Assembly: GCA_045128175.1 (NCBI GenBank)
Contig: JBGVRF010000045.1
Span: forward strand, 5,216 to 69,215
Direction of reading: 5' to 3'
Length of the DNA stretch: 64,000 bases
From: Scatosoma sp045128175
GTDB taxonomy: Bacteria > Bacillota > Clostridia > Christensenellales > Borkfalkiaceae
Shown here: in pieces, positions 1 through 7,369 of the stretch
Layout: the number at the start of each line of letters is the position of its first letter
Numbering within the stretch: position 1 is the first letter of the stretch
Translations under genes and position numbers: made by a program
Notes under the pieces: generated by a model
The model's database searches: none
The model's input: the letters and a program-made list of their open reading frames with translations, nothing else
Told to the model about the DNA's origin: nothing

Positions 1-768
1 CTGCAAAAGGCGGCGAAGCTGCTTGTCGGCGTATACGGCGGAGAGTTTCCGCATAGCATAGAAGAATTGAAAGGGTTGCCGGGAATCGGAAGTTATACGG
101 CGGGAGCGATCGCTTCGATCGCTTTCGGGCTTCCCGTTGCGGCGGTAGATGGGAACGTTTTTCGCGTGATCTCGAGGCTCAGAGAGGACGGGACGGTCAT
201 TTCCGATCCGACTTATCGCAAACGTCTGGAAGCGGAGCTGTCCGCCGTTTATCCGCGCGAGGGAGAAATGTGTTCGCAGTTCACGCAAAGCTTGTTCGAG
301 CTGGGCGCGCTGATCTGCAAGCCGCAGTCGCCGCAATGCGAGATATGTCCTCTAAACGGGTCATGCGAAGCGTATAGGCACGAAACGCAGAGCCAATACC
401 CCGTGTTGCCCGAAAAGAAGGAAAAACGCAAGGAAGAGGTGTACGTATTTTTGATACAAACGCCGCAGGGATACTGTATTCGCCGTCGCGAAGAGGGCGT
501 TTTGCGGGGCATGAACGAGTTTCCCTCTCACGTCGTTACAGCAGAGGAAACTCCCGAAAACGTATTAAACGAGTGGGGCATGTCTGCGTTCACGGAAAAA
601 AATCGTAAAAAATACACGCATATTTTCACGCATATACGTTGGGATATGACTTGTATATTGATCGAAACGGAAGTTGCGCCGTTTGACGCGTACACGCTGG
701 AGGAAATCGTTGAAACGGTGTCGTTGCCCACTGCGTTCCGACAGTGTTTGGGTATGCTGAAAGAATGA
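1..768 (+). CDS. mutY: A/G-specific adenine glycosylase MutY, 3' part (5' end outside window)
   Basis: Base-excision repair enzyme that removes adenine mispaired with 8-oxoguanine. The reading frame is open from base 1, so the true start lies upstream; the TTG at 67 is only an internal codon. Visible are the helix-hairpin-helix LPGIGSYTAGAIAS, the catalytic Asp in AAVDGNVFRV, and the [4Fe-4S] motif C-x6-C-x2-C-x5-C (CKPQSPQCEICPLNGSC). The last 110 or so residues form the NUDIX-like 8-oxoG recognition domain. Its TGA overlaps the next gene's ATG, so the two are likely translationally coupled. Confidence 0.95.
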   Translation: MQKAAKLLVGVYGGEFPHSIEELKGLPGIGSYTAGAIASIAFGLPVAAVDGNVFRVISRLREDGTVISDPTYRKRLEAELSAVYPREGEMCSQFTQSLFELGALICKPQSPQCEICPLNGSCEAYRHETQSQYPVLPEKKEKRKEEVYVFLIQTPQGYCIRRREEGVLRGMNEFPSHVVTAEETPENVLNEWGMSAFTEKNRKKYTHIFTHIRWDMTCILIETEVAPFDAYTLEEIVETVSLPTAFRQCLGMLKE

Positions 769-1229
769 AGAAGCGTATGAAAAAATATAAATTGACGTTT
801 GAAATGGTGCCCGAGGAGTGTTGGCTAAAAAATCTTCGTAGCGAATTGAAACCCGAGGATTGGGACAGGGTACGCCGCGACGCGTACGCCCGCGCGAAAG
901 GGCGGTGCATGATCTGTGGCAAAGCGGCAAGGCTGGAGGCGCACGAAAAATGGAGCTATGACGACGAAAACGCGTTGCAAAAGCTGGAAACGGTCGTCGC
1001 GCTTTGTCACGAGTGTCACGAAGTCAAACACATCAGCCGAGCATATCTGGTCGGTCGTGGTGCGGACGTGATGGAGCATTTCATGCTTGTCAACGGCTGT
1101 TCGCAGATGGAATATCACGAGGCGCTCGGCGAAGCAAACGAGGAATACCGCCGTCGCAATAAGGTCGAAGGCTGGGTAACGGATATCTCTTGGCTGGAAA
1201 AGAGATTTGCTATCAAATTACGCAGATAA
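765..1229 (+). CDS. HNH-type zinc endonuclease-like protein
   Basis: A 154-residue protein starting at the ATG that overlaps the mutY stop (ATGA); ATG 777 is an alternative. The core reads CMICG, then LEAHEKW, then LCHECHEVKH: two CxxC zinc pairs framing a His-containing beta-beta-alpha-metal segment typical of HNH nucleases, here in a free-standing protein. Family members are presumed DNA or RNA nucleases, but the substrate of this type is not known to me. The overlap with mutY suggests co-expression with base-excision repair; a direct role in repair is inference. Confidence 0.75.
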   Translation: MKKRMKKYKLTFEMVPEECWLKNLRSELKPEDWDRVRRDAYARAKGRCMICGKAARLEAHEKWSYDDENALQKLETVVALCHECHEVKHISRAYLVGRGADVMEHFMLVNGCSQMEYHEALGEANEEYRRRNKVEGWVTDISWLEKRFAIKLRR

Positions 1230-1246
1230 AGAAAGGAGAAATTTAC

Positions 1247-1690
1247 ATGGCAAACTTTTGTCCGAATTGCGGCAAACAGGTAAACGCCGGCGACCGCTTT
1301 TGTACGGAATGCGGAACGAGCCTGAGCGGCGCCGCAAGCAATAATAATACTTATACGAATAACAACGGCACAGGAAACGCATCGGCTTCGGATGTAGGCG
1401 CGATCCTCGGAACCCTGGTAGCGGTCAGCCTCATCGGTGGACTCACGCGGCAACTCTACTATTATAACGGCAGATATTTTTACGATCCCTATTGCAGGCG
1501 ACCGTTCATGAGTCCGCATATGATCCTTGGCAGACCTCGTCCCTGTTTTCGACCGGGGCTTATGCACAGACGGCCCGGGCACCCGATGCGTCCGCCTATG
1601 GGCCCTCACGGCGGCGGACCTCGCGGCCCAATGGGCGGCGGCCCACGTGGCGGTGGCCCTCGCGGCGGCGGTCCCGGCGGACGTAGATAA
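1247..1690 (+). CDS. zinc-ribbon membrane-associated protein with Gly/Pro/Arg-rich tail
   Basis: A 147-residue hypothetical protein. The start is ATG 1247, preceded by AAAGGAG at 1232-1238. The N-terminus has an archetypal zinc ribbon, CPNCGKQ then CTECG (CxxC-x11-13-CxxC). An Asn/Thr linker follows, then one hydrophobic segment around residues 47-66 (VGAILGTLVAVSLIGGLT), a Tyr-rich patch (LYYYNGRYFYDPY), and a tail of roughly 60 residues of Pro/Met/Arg and repeated GGPRG units. Zinc ribbon plus one membrane segment is common in Firmicutes proteins of unknown role. Function unknown. Confidence 0.75.
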   Translation: MANFCPNCGKQVNAGDRFCTECGTSLSGAASNNNTYTNNNGTGNASASDVGAILGTLVAVSLIGGLTRQLYYYNGRYFYDPYCRRPFMSPHMILGRPRPCFRPGLMHRRPGHPMRPPMGPHGGGPRGPMGGGPRGGGPRGGGPGGRR

Positions 1691-1735
1691 GTAGATAATA
1701 TCCGAAAATAAGAAAAAATCGAAAGGAGAAAGAAA

Positions 1736-2353
1736 ATGAAAGTATTGTTGGTAAACGGAAGCGGTCACGAACACGGTTGTACGTACACGGCGCTTGCGGA
1801 GGTGGCGAAGGCGCTCAACGCCAACGGCGTGGAAACGGAGATCTATTGGATCGGAAAAAATCAGGTCGCAGGCTGTATGGGCTGTTGGGCTTGTAAAAAG
1901 ACGAAAAAATGCGTCCTCGACGACGGCGTGAACGAGTTCGTGGAAAAGGCGGCGCAGTTTGACGGCTACGTATTCGGTTCGCCCGTATATTACGCTTCGG
2001 CAGCAGGCGCATTGGTCAGCTTTATGGACAGAGTGTTTTACAGCGGCGGCAAGCATCTGGCGTATAAGCCCGCGGCGGCGGTGGTCAGTTGTAGACGCGC
2101 AGGCGCAAGCACGACTTTTGACGTGATCAATAAATATTTTACGATCAATAATATGCAGATCGTCGGCTCGAATTATTGGAACGAGATCCACGGCAACACG
2201 GCGGAGGAAGCGGCGCAGGACGAAGAAGGATTACAGACGATGCGCGTGCTGGGCAATAATATGGCGTGGTTGCTCAAATGTATTCAAATGGGCAAGGAAG
2301 CGGGGCTCGAGCCCGTCCGCGAACGCAAGATCATGACGAATTTCATTCGTTGA
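1736..2353 (+). CDS. flavodoxin-fold NAD(P)H-dependent FMN reductase / iron-sulfur flavoprotein family
   Basis: A 205-residue flavoprotein of the NADPH-dependent FMN reductase superfamily. The N-terminal VLLVNGSGHEHGCTYTAL matches the phosphate-binding loop for FMN, and GSPVYYASAAGALVSFMDR is the flavin-contact segment of the family. The cysteine group CMGCWACKKTKKCVL resembles the compact cluster motif of iron-sulfur flavoproteins. SD GAAAGGAG precedes ATG 1736. A cytoplasmic redox role is likely; the electron donor and acceptor cannot be read from the sequence. Confidence 0.85.
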   Translation: MKVLLVNGSGHEHGCTYTALAEVAKALNANGVETEIYWIGKNQVAGCMGCWACKKTKKCVLDDGVNEFVEKAAQFDGYVFGSPVYYASAAGALVSFMDRVFYSGGKHLAYKPAAAVVSCRRAGASTTFDVINKYFTINNMQIVGSNYWNEIHGNTAEEAAQDEEGLQTMRVLGNNMAWLLKCIQMGKEAGLEPVRERKIMTNFIR

Positions 2354-2461
2354 TCTTCGGCGTTTTAGCGCAATTTTTGAAAAAACAACATATCCTATAA
2401 ATAAAGAAAACGTCAAGCGCGCGTTCGGGCGGTCCTGCCCGACGGAAGGAGGGAAACGCAA

Positions 2462-3031
2462 ATGGAAAAAAATACAGGCAGAAGACGGATAATTTCCGTT
2501 ATAGGAAACCATACGATCGAAAAGGACGGGATTCGTTACCGTCTCGCCTTTGAAATGGGTAAGGCGCTCGTCGACAACGGCTATCGCGTGCAGTCGGGCG
2601 GTTTGCATGGAGTCATGGAAGCGGTCATGGCTGGCGCCCGCGCTTCGGAACATTATCATGAGGGCGACACCATTGCGATCGTGCCTTCCTTCGATAGCGA
2701 AACCGCTAACGAATACGCGGATATTGTTATTCCCACGGGCTTGGATATGATGCGCAACGCGTTGGTCGCCAACGCATACGCCGTTATCGGTATAGGCGGC
2801 GGTGCGGGCACGTTGTGTGAATACGCTTTCGCCTGGTCGCTCGATCGGTTGATCATCGCGTTTGAGAATTCGGGCGGTTGGAGCGAGAAGCTCGCAAACG
2901 TACGTATCGCGGACGACCGTTATCCCGATATTCCCGAGGACAGAGTTTACGGCGTGAACACGGCGGAACAGGCGATTGAAGTCCTGAACGCGAATATCGA
3001 TCGCTACGTCAACAGACATAAAGGAATTTGA
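2462..3031 (+). CDS. LOG / TIGR00725-like Rossmann-fold protein
   Basis: A 189-residue protein with ISVIGNHTI at the N-terminus, the QSGGLHGVMEAVMAGA segment, MRNALVANAYAVIGIGGGAGTLCE and the downstream acidic residue. These are the hallmarks of the lysine-decarboxylase-like (LOG) fold, whose PGGxGTxxE site here reads GGGAGTLCE. Nearest known group is TIGR00725, of uncertain activity; true LOG enzymes release cytokinin-type bases from their ribotides. SD GAAGGAGGG lies just upstream, and an intrinsic terminator follows at 3035. Single-gene unit. Confidence 0.8.
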   Translation: MEKNTGRRRIISVIGNHTIEKDGIRYRLAFEMGKALVDNGYRVQSGGLHGVMEAVMAGARASEHYHEGDTIAIVPSFDSETANEYADIVIPTGLDMMRNALVANAYAVIGIGGGAGTLCEYAFAWSLDRLIIAFENSGGWSEKLANVRIADDRYPDIPEDRVYGVNTAEQAIEVLNANIDRYVNRHKGI

Positions 3032-3034
3032 TGC

Positions 3035-3063
3035 AAAACGCCCTGTTTTCGGGGCGTTTTCTG
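3035..3063 (+). terminator. intrinsic terminator after the LOG-like gene
   Basis: AAAACGCC pairs with GGGGCGTTTT around a loop CTGTTTTC, followed by a short T-rich run; it sits 4 bases past the stop codon. Confidence 0.8.
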
Positions 3064-3160
3064 CAAGACGGGTAAATAATTTACAAAATTTTAACAATTT
3101 TTAAATCTTTTATAAATAGTGAAAAAGTAGAATATATATAAAGCAAGAGAGGAGAAGGGT

Positions 3161-3832
3161 ATGTTGAAAATTCTGGTGGCGGAAGACGATAAGGCAATGA
3201 ACGGGTTGGTATGTACCTATCTTCGCGCTGAAGGGTACGAAACCACTGCGTGCTTTGACGGCGAGGAGGCGTTGGCGGCGTTTGAGGAAGGGAGTTTCTC
3301 TATGGTCATCAGCGATATCATGATGCCGAAAATGGACGGATTTACGCTGGCGGAAAATATCCGCATGACGGATAAAAAGATCCCCGTGCTGTTCATGTCC
3401 GCAAAGGATGATAAGCCTTCCAAACTGTTCGCGTACAAATTGGGGGTGGACGATTACGTGGAAAAGCCTTTCGATATGGACGTGTTCATGATGAAGGTCG
3501 CGGCGCTGCTGCGTCGCGCGGGTATTGAGGCGAACAAATTGCTCACCGTCGGCGATTTTACCATGAATGCCGAGGAACATACCGCATACCTTCGCGGTGA
3601 AGAGCTGACTTTGACCGTACGGGAATTCGATCTGTTGTACAAGCTTCTTTCCTATCCCAAAAAGACTTTTACCCGCTCGGCGTTGATGTCGGAGTTTTGG
3701 GATTACGATTCGTCTGCGACTTCTCGTACGGTAGACGTATACATGGCGAAGCTGCGCGAAAAAACGGCGGCTTGCGACGGCTTCGAGATCGTGACCGTGC
3801 ACGGACTCGGTTATAAGGCGGTACTCAAATGA
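3161..3832 (+). CDS. OmpR/PhoB-family response regulator
   Basis: A 223-residue two-component regulator. The receiver domain (about 1-118) carries the acidic pair EDD at 8-10, the phospho-acceptor Asp52 in ISDIMMPKMDG, and the conserved Lys in DDYVEKPF. The C-terminal winged-helix DNA-binding domain (about 125-223) has LTLTVREFDLLYKLL and the recognition helix region SRTVDVYMAKLREK. SD GAGAGGAG precedes ATG 3161. The stop overlaps the kinase start by 4 bases (ATGA), so this is a coupled pair. The regulon cannot be deduced. Confidence 0.93.
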   Translation: MLKILVAEDDKAMNGLVCTYLRAEGYETTACFDGEEALAAFEEGSFSMVISDIMMPKMDGFTLAENIRMTDKKIPVLFMSAKDDKPSKLFAYKLGVDDYVEKPFDMDVFMMKVAALLRRAGIEANKLLTVGDFTMNAEEHTAYLRGEELTLTVREFDLLYKLLSYPKKTFTRSALMSEFWDYDSSATSRTVDVYMAKLREKTAACDGFEIVTVHGLGYKAVLK

Positions 3833-4875
3833 AACGGCGGAGAGGGGATTTTACGCTGATCGGCGCCTTTCTTTTCTTTTTGTCGATTGCGACAATGGTC
3901 ACCGTTTCCATGCTCATTTACGGATACGTAGACGAAAAGAGCGGCGGCGATAGAGCAATCGTCTCGCTGGTCATGCTGCTCGTTATCGTTTTTTTGTCCA
4001 TTGTGACAACTCTGCTCGATCTTGTCAGACGACATATCATGGTCGATAAACCCGTTGAAAAAATACTTTCCGCAACGGAAAAAATCACCTCGGGCGACTT
4101 CTCCGTTTACGTTGAACCCATACATGGGTACGGCAAATACGACGAATTCGACGTCATAATGGAAAATCTTAACACGCTCGCTGCGGAACTGAGTAAAACG
4201 GAGGTGTTGAAAACGGATTTTGTTTCCAACGTCTCGCACGAGTTAAAGACTCCGCTTGCCATCATTCGGAATTATGCGATGTTGTTGCAAAAGGACGGGC
4301 TTACGGACGAGGAGCGAAAAAAATACGCACAAGTCCTGGTGGATACGTCGGGGCGTTTGGCGGATCTGGTTGCCAATATCTTAAAGCTGAACAAATTGGA
4401 AAATCGGAAGATATTACCCGAAAAGGAGCGGATACGGCTGGACGAAAGCCTCGCGGAGGCTGTGATCGGACTGGAAGACTTGATCGATAAAAAAGGATTA
4501 GAGCTGGACTGCGATCTGGACGAAATCTCCGTTTTGTCCGTTGCCGGTTATCTCGAAATCGTATGGAACAATCTCCTCTCCAATGCCATAAAATTCACAG
4601 ACGCGGGGGGCAGGGTTGCGTTGACGTTGAAAAACGTCAATGGAAATGCAGTCGTTACGGTCAGCGATTCGGGCTGTGGAATCGCCCCCGAAACAGGCAA
4701 ACGGATATTCGATAAATTTTATCAGGGCGACACGTCGCATGCGAAAGAGGGAAACGGATTGGGGCTGGCGCTCGTCAAGCGCGTTATCGACGTTTTGGGC
4801 GGCGAGATCTCCGTGGAGAGCGAATTGGGCAAAGGTAGTACGTTTACCATTGTATTGAAAGGGGTCGTATCATGA
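3829..4875 (+). CDS. membrane sensor histidine kinase with very short extracellular loop
   Basis: A 348-residue kinase, partner of the regulator it overlaps. Two membrane segments (about 10-32 and 43-66) are joined by only about 10 residues outside, so there is no room for a periplasmic-type sensor domain. A HAMP-like linker leads to the dimerisation domain with phospho-accepting His137 in FVSNVSHELKTPLA. The ATPase domain shows the N box WNNLLSNAIKFT, G1 DSGCGI, F box FDKFYQGD and G2 GNGLGLAL. The geometry resembles intramembrane-sensing kinases that act with a membrane partner. The overlapping downstream membrane protein is a candidate. Confidence 0.92.
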   Translation: MKRRRGDFTLIGAFLFFLSIATMVTVSMLIYGYVDEKSGGDRAIVSLVMLLVIVFLSIVTTLLDLVRRHIMVDKPVEKILSATEKITSGDFSVYVEPIHGYGKYDEFDVIMENLNTLAAELSKTEVLKTDFVSNVSHELKTPLAIIRNYAMLLQKDGLTDEERKKYAQVLVDTSGRLADLVANILKLNKLENRKILPEKERIRLDESLAEAVIGLEDLIDKKGLELDCDLDEISVLSVAGYLEIVWNNLLSNAIKFTDAGGRVALTLKNVNGNAVVTVSDSGCGIAPETGKRIFDKFYQGDTSHAKEGNGLGLALVKRVIDVLGGEISVESELGKGSTFTIVLKGVVS

Positions 4876-5831
4876 AAGAAAAGTGGAAAAAGCTTTTAAA
4901 AAAGATAAAAAATCCACCGCTTTGGGCACAACTGTTGACGTATGGTGTGACGGTCCTCAGCGCTGTCGGCGCGTTGCTCATCCTGTTGGTGGAGTATACG
5001 GGTAACGCGTTGGAGATCGTGGCATATTCGCTTTTCGCGTTGGCGGCAGTCTCCCTTGCATACAGCGTATATCTTATCGCGCGTATGATCCCGCGGCTTA
5101 AAAAGTTGATTATTTTGTGGGCGGAAAAATACGAATTTACCCATTCCCTTTTACGCAACTTTGGGTTTCGGACGATCATTTTTTCCATTGGGTCGTTTGC
5201 GATGAGTATTGCGTTCGGCGCGTTCAACGCAGGCATGTGTATCGCATATCGCTCGATTTGGTACGGGGCATTGGCGGCGTATTACGTCTGTCTTGCTTTG
5301 TTCCGCGGCGGTGTATTGCTGTATCATAAGCGTCGGTTAGGGGAAAAGAAGGGCGAAAAAAAAGGTTCTCACGCAGAAGCGTTTTCACGGGCAAAGATCT
5401 ATCGTAATTGCGGTATTGTACTTTTGCTTTTGAACATAGCGCTGTCCTCGGCAATCGCGCAGATGATCTTTGACGATCAGGGATTTTCGTATGCGGGGTG
5501 GACGATCTTTGCCTACGCGGCGTATGCGTTTTATAAGATCACGATGTCGGTGATCAATTTGTTCCGCGCGAAAAAGCAGCACGATCTGACGGTACAGGCG
5601 GTGCGAAACATCAATCTGACCGACGCGGCAGTATCGATTTTGGCGTTGCAGACAGCGCTTTTGGCGTCCTTCCAAACGGATGAGGTAAATATATCGCTAT
5701 TCAATACGCTCACAGGGATCGCGGTCAGCGCGGTGTCCGTTACGCTGGGGATCGTGATGATCGTAAGGGGAGTCAAGGCGATGAGAAAAGAGAGAATAAC
5801 GAAAGAAGGAGAAGAGACACGTGGAGAATAA
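4872..5831 (+). CDS. polytopic membrane protein coupled to the two-component system
   Basis: A 319-residue protein with about eight hydrophobic segments and a basic N-terminus (MKEKWKKLLKKIKNPP). No catalytic motif is recognisable. Its ATG overlaps the kinase stop (ATGA), and its own end overlaps the next gene, so the four genes from 3161 to 6213 form one translationally chained unit. Function unknown. Possible roles are accessory sensor, transporter or output target of the kinase/regulator pair; this is inference from context only. Confidence 0.75.
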   Translation: MKEKWKKLLKKIKNPPLWAQLLTYGVTVLSAVGALLILLVEYTGNALEIVAYSLFALAAVSLAYSVYLIARMIPRLKKLIILWAEKYEFTHSLLRNFGFRTIIFSIGSFAMSIAFGAFNAGMCIAYRSIWYGALAAYYVCLALFRGGVLLYHKRRLGEKKGEKKGSHAEAFSRAKIYRNCGIVLLLLNIALSSAIAQMIFDDQGFSYAGWTIFAYAAYAFYKITMSVINLFRAKKQHDLTVQAVRNINLTDAAVSILALQTALLASFQTDEVNISLFNTLTGIAVSAVSVTLGIVMIVRGVKAMRKERITKEGEETRGE

Positions 5832-6213
5832 ATTCGAATATACCTATGTAGCGCCGACAGAGCGTGAACGTAAAGAGGCGGAGGCGATCCGCAAACGGTA
5901 TTTGCCGGAGTCGGAAAACGTAGATAAGTTGACGAAGCTGAAAAGATTGGACGAAAAGGTGAAACGTTTTCCGATGGTTTTGTCTTTGTCGCTGGGCGTC
6001 GTCGGTACGTTGATCTTCGGACTGGGGCTGACGCTGATCTTGGAATGGTCGATGATCGTCTGGGGGACGATGGTAGCGGTAGTGGGTATGCTCCCGCTGG
6101 CGTTGGCGTATCCTGCGTATAAACTATCGTTAACGAATAGAAAGCGCAAATACGGCGCGGAGATCTTGAAATTATCCGAAGAGATCTTGAATGAAACCCG
6201 AACGGACGACTGA
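5821..6213 (+). CDS. small two-helix membrane protein, paralogue of the 12005-12361 gene
   Basis: A 130-residue protein starting at GTG 5821, 11 bases inside the previous gene, with SD GAAGGAGAAG upstream. A charged N-terminal helix (about 1-55) ends in LDEKVKRFP. Two hydrophobic segments follow, and the C-terminal tail is KRKYGAEILKLSEEILNE. The protein at 12005 shares the same plan and the motifs LDxKVKR, GxVGxLxxGxG and KYGxxILxLSxEIL. Similar small Clostridia proteins are, from memory, sometimes labelled dihydropteridine reductase, which nothing in this sequence supports. Function unknown. Confidence 0.75.
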   Translation: MENKFEYTYVAPTERERKEAEAIRKRYLPESENVDKLTKLKRLDEKVKRFPMVLSLSLGVVGTLIFGLGLTLILEWSMIVWGTMVAVVGMLPLALAYPAYKLSLTNRKRKYGAEILKLSEEILNETRTDD

Positions 6214-6254
6214 TTTTTTCTGATTTTCTGTCGCTTCCGTGTAGGCTTTATAAA

Positions 6255-6296
6255 AAATAAGGCGGACGTATCGTTTGATATGCCCGTCTTTATTTA
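6255..6296. terminator. probable bidirectional terminator between convergent genes
   Basis: AAATAAGGCGGACGTATC and GATATGCCCGTCTTTATTT form an imperfect stem with A-rich and T-rich flanks. It lies between the plus-strand 5821 gene and the minus-strand jag end. Confidence 0.55.
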
Positions 6297-7298
6297 TTAT
6301 TCGTTATTATCGTTGTCGTTGTTGCTGTTACCGAGGAAAATACCAAAGAAATCGTTGGATTTTTTCAGCGTCGTGCCGCCCGTGTTGCCGCCGTCCGAAG
6401 GCTTCCTGTCACGGTTGTAAGGTTTTTTATTGTAACCGCCGCTTTGTCTTCTATCACGGTTATATCCGCCGTCTCTACCGCCACGACCACCGTGGGTTCC
6501 GTCCCGTCTGCCGCCACGGTTATATCCACCGCGTCTGTCGTTACGTCCGCCGCGTCTTTCCGTTCTTGCGGGCAACGCCGGCGCTTCGGGATCTTCGAGA
6601 TTGTCAGGTACGATCACGATATAACGGTTGGGTTCTTTCCCTTCGCTCTGCGTCGTTACGCCTTCTCTTTCGGATAAAGCCGCGTGAATGATCCGTCTTT
6701 CGTACGGGTTCATCGGTTCCAATTTGATCTTTTTTCCAAGACGAGTAGCTTTCTGCGCAAGATTTTCCGCCAATTTGTTCAGCGTCACTTCACGGTTTTC
6801 ACGATAGTTTTCGCAATCGACCACCACACGCTTATATTCTTCTCTGCCCGTATTCGCAACCGCGCCTGCAAGAGTCTGGATCGCGTCCAGCATCGCGCCG
6901 CGTTTACCGATGATCGCCGTCGTGTTTGCCGCCGTTACGTTGATCTCTACCTTCTCGCCCTCGGCAACCAGCTCCGTGCAAGCGGAGATATTCAACAACT
7001 CAAACAATCCTTCAAGGAATACGACCGTTCTTTCTCCGTCCGTCATTTCGCCCTCGCAAGCTGCCGTTTCGGGCGTGTTTTCTTCCGCCTCGACGGTCGC
7101 TTCATTTGCCTGCGTTTCGTCCGAAATTTCCTCGTTTAAAGCCGCGATTTCCACGCGGGCTTTTACCGAGCCGAACAGTTTCTTCTTTCCCTCCTCGAGG
7201 ACGCGGACATCCGCTTCCTCTCTCGTCAGCCCGAGTTCTTTCAAGCCTTTCTCGACGGCTTCCTCAACCGTCTTTCCCGTAAATTCTGTATATTTCAT
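6297..7298 (-). CDS. jag: Jag/KhpB RNA-binding protein with Arg-Gly-rich C-terminal tail
   Basis: A 333-residue RNA-binding protein of the SpoIIIJ-associated family. The Jag-N domain is at 1-50 (EFTGKTVEEAVEKGLKELG, ending KKLFGSVKA). An acidic linker of about 45 residues follows. The KH domain carries the GKRGAMLDAIQ loop at 131-141, and the R3H domain has NPYERRIIHAAL at 197-208. Homologues end near residue 235. Here an extra 95 residues are rich in RGG, RDGG and YNR units (about 248-300) and end in SNNDNDNNE. The gene is downstream of yidC on the same strand, as is usual. An added RNA-binding role for the tail is inference. Confidence 0.93.
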   Translation of the reverse strand: MKYTEFTGKTVEEAVEKGLKELGLTREEADVRVLEEGKKKLFGSVKARVEIAALNEEISDETQANEATVEAEENTPETAACEGEMTDGERTVVFLEGLFELLNISACTELVAEGEKVEINVTAANTTAIIGKRGAMLDAIQTLAGAVANTGREEYKRVVVDCENYRENREVTLNKLAENLAQKATRLGKKIKLEPMNPYERRIIHAALSEREGVTTQSEGKEPNRYIVIVPDNLEDPEAPALPARTERRGGRNDRRGGYNRGGRRDGTHGGRGGRDGGYNRDRRQSGGYNKKPYNRDRKPSDGGNTGGTTLKKSNDFFGIFLGNSNNDNDNNE

Positions 7299-7369
7299 GT
7301 TTTATAACTCCTTACCCTGCCGCCCGCGTGTTTTTCGGGCGGCAGGAAATATCATATCCTCAAACCGTA

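Noticed and set aside
1115..2191. 358-codon open frame on the minus strand
   Set aside because: Lies antisense to the zinc-ribbon and flavodoxin-fold genes, which have SD sites and clear motifs.
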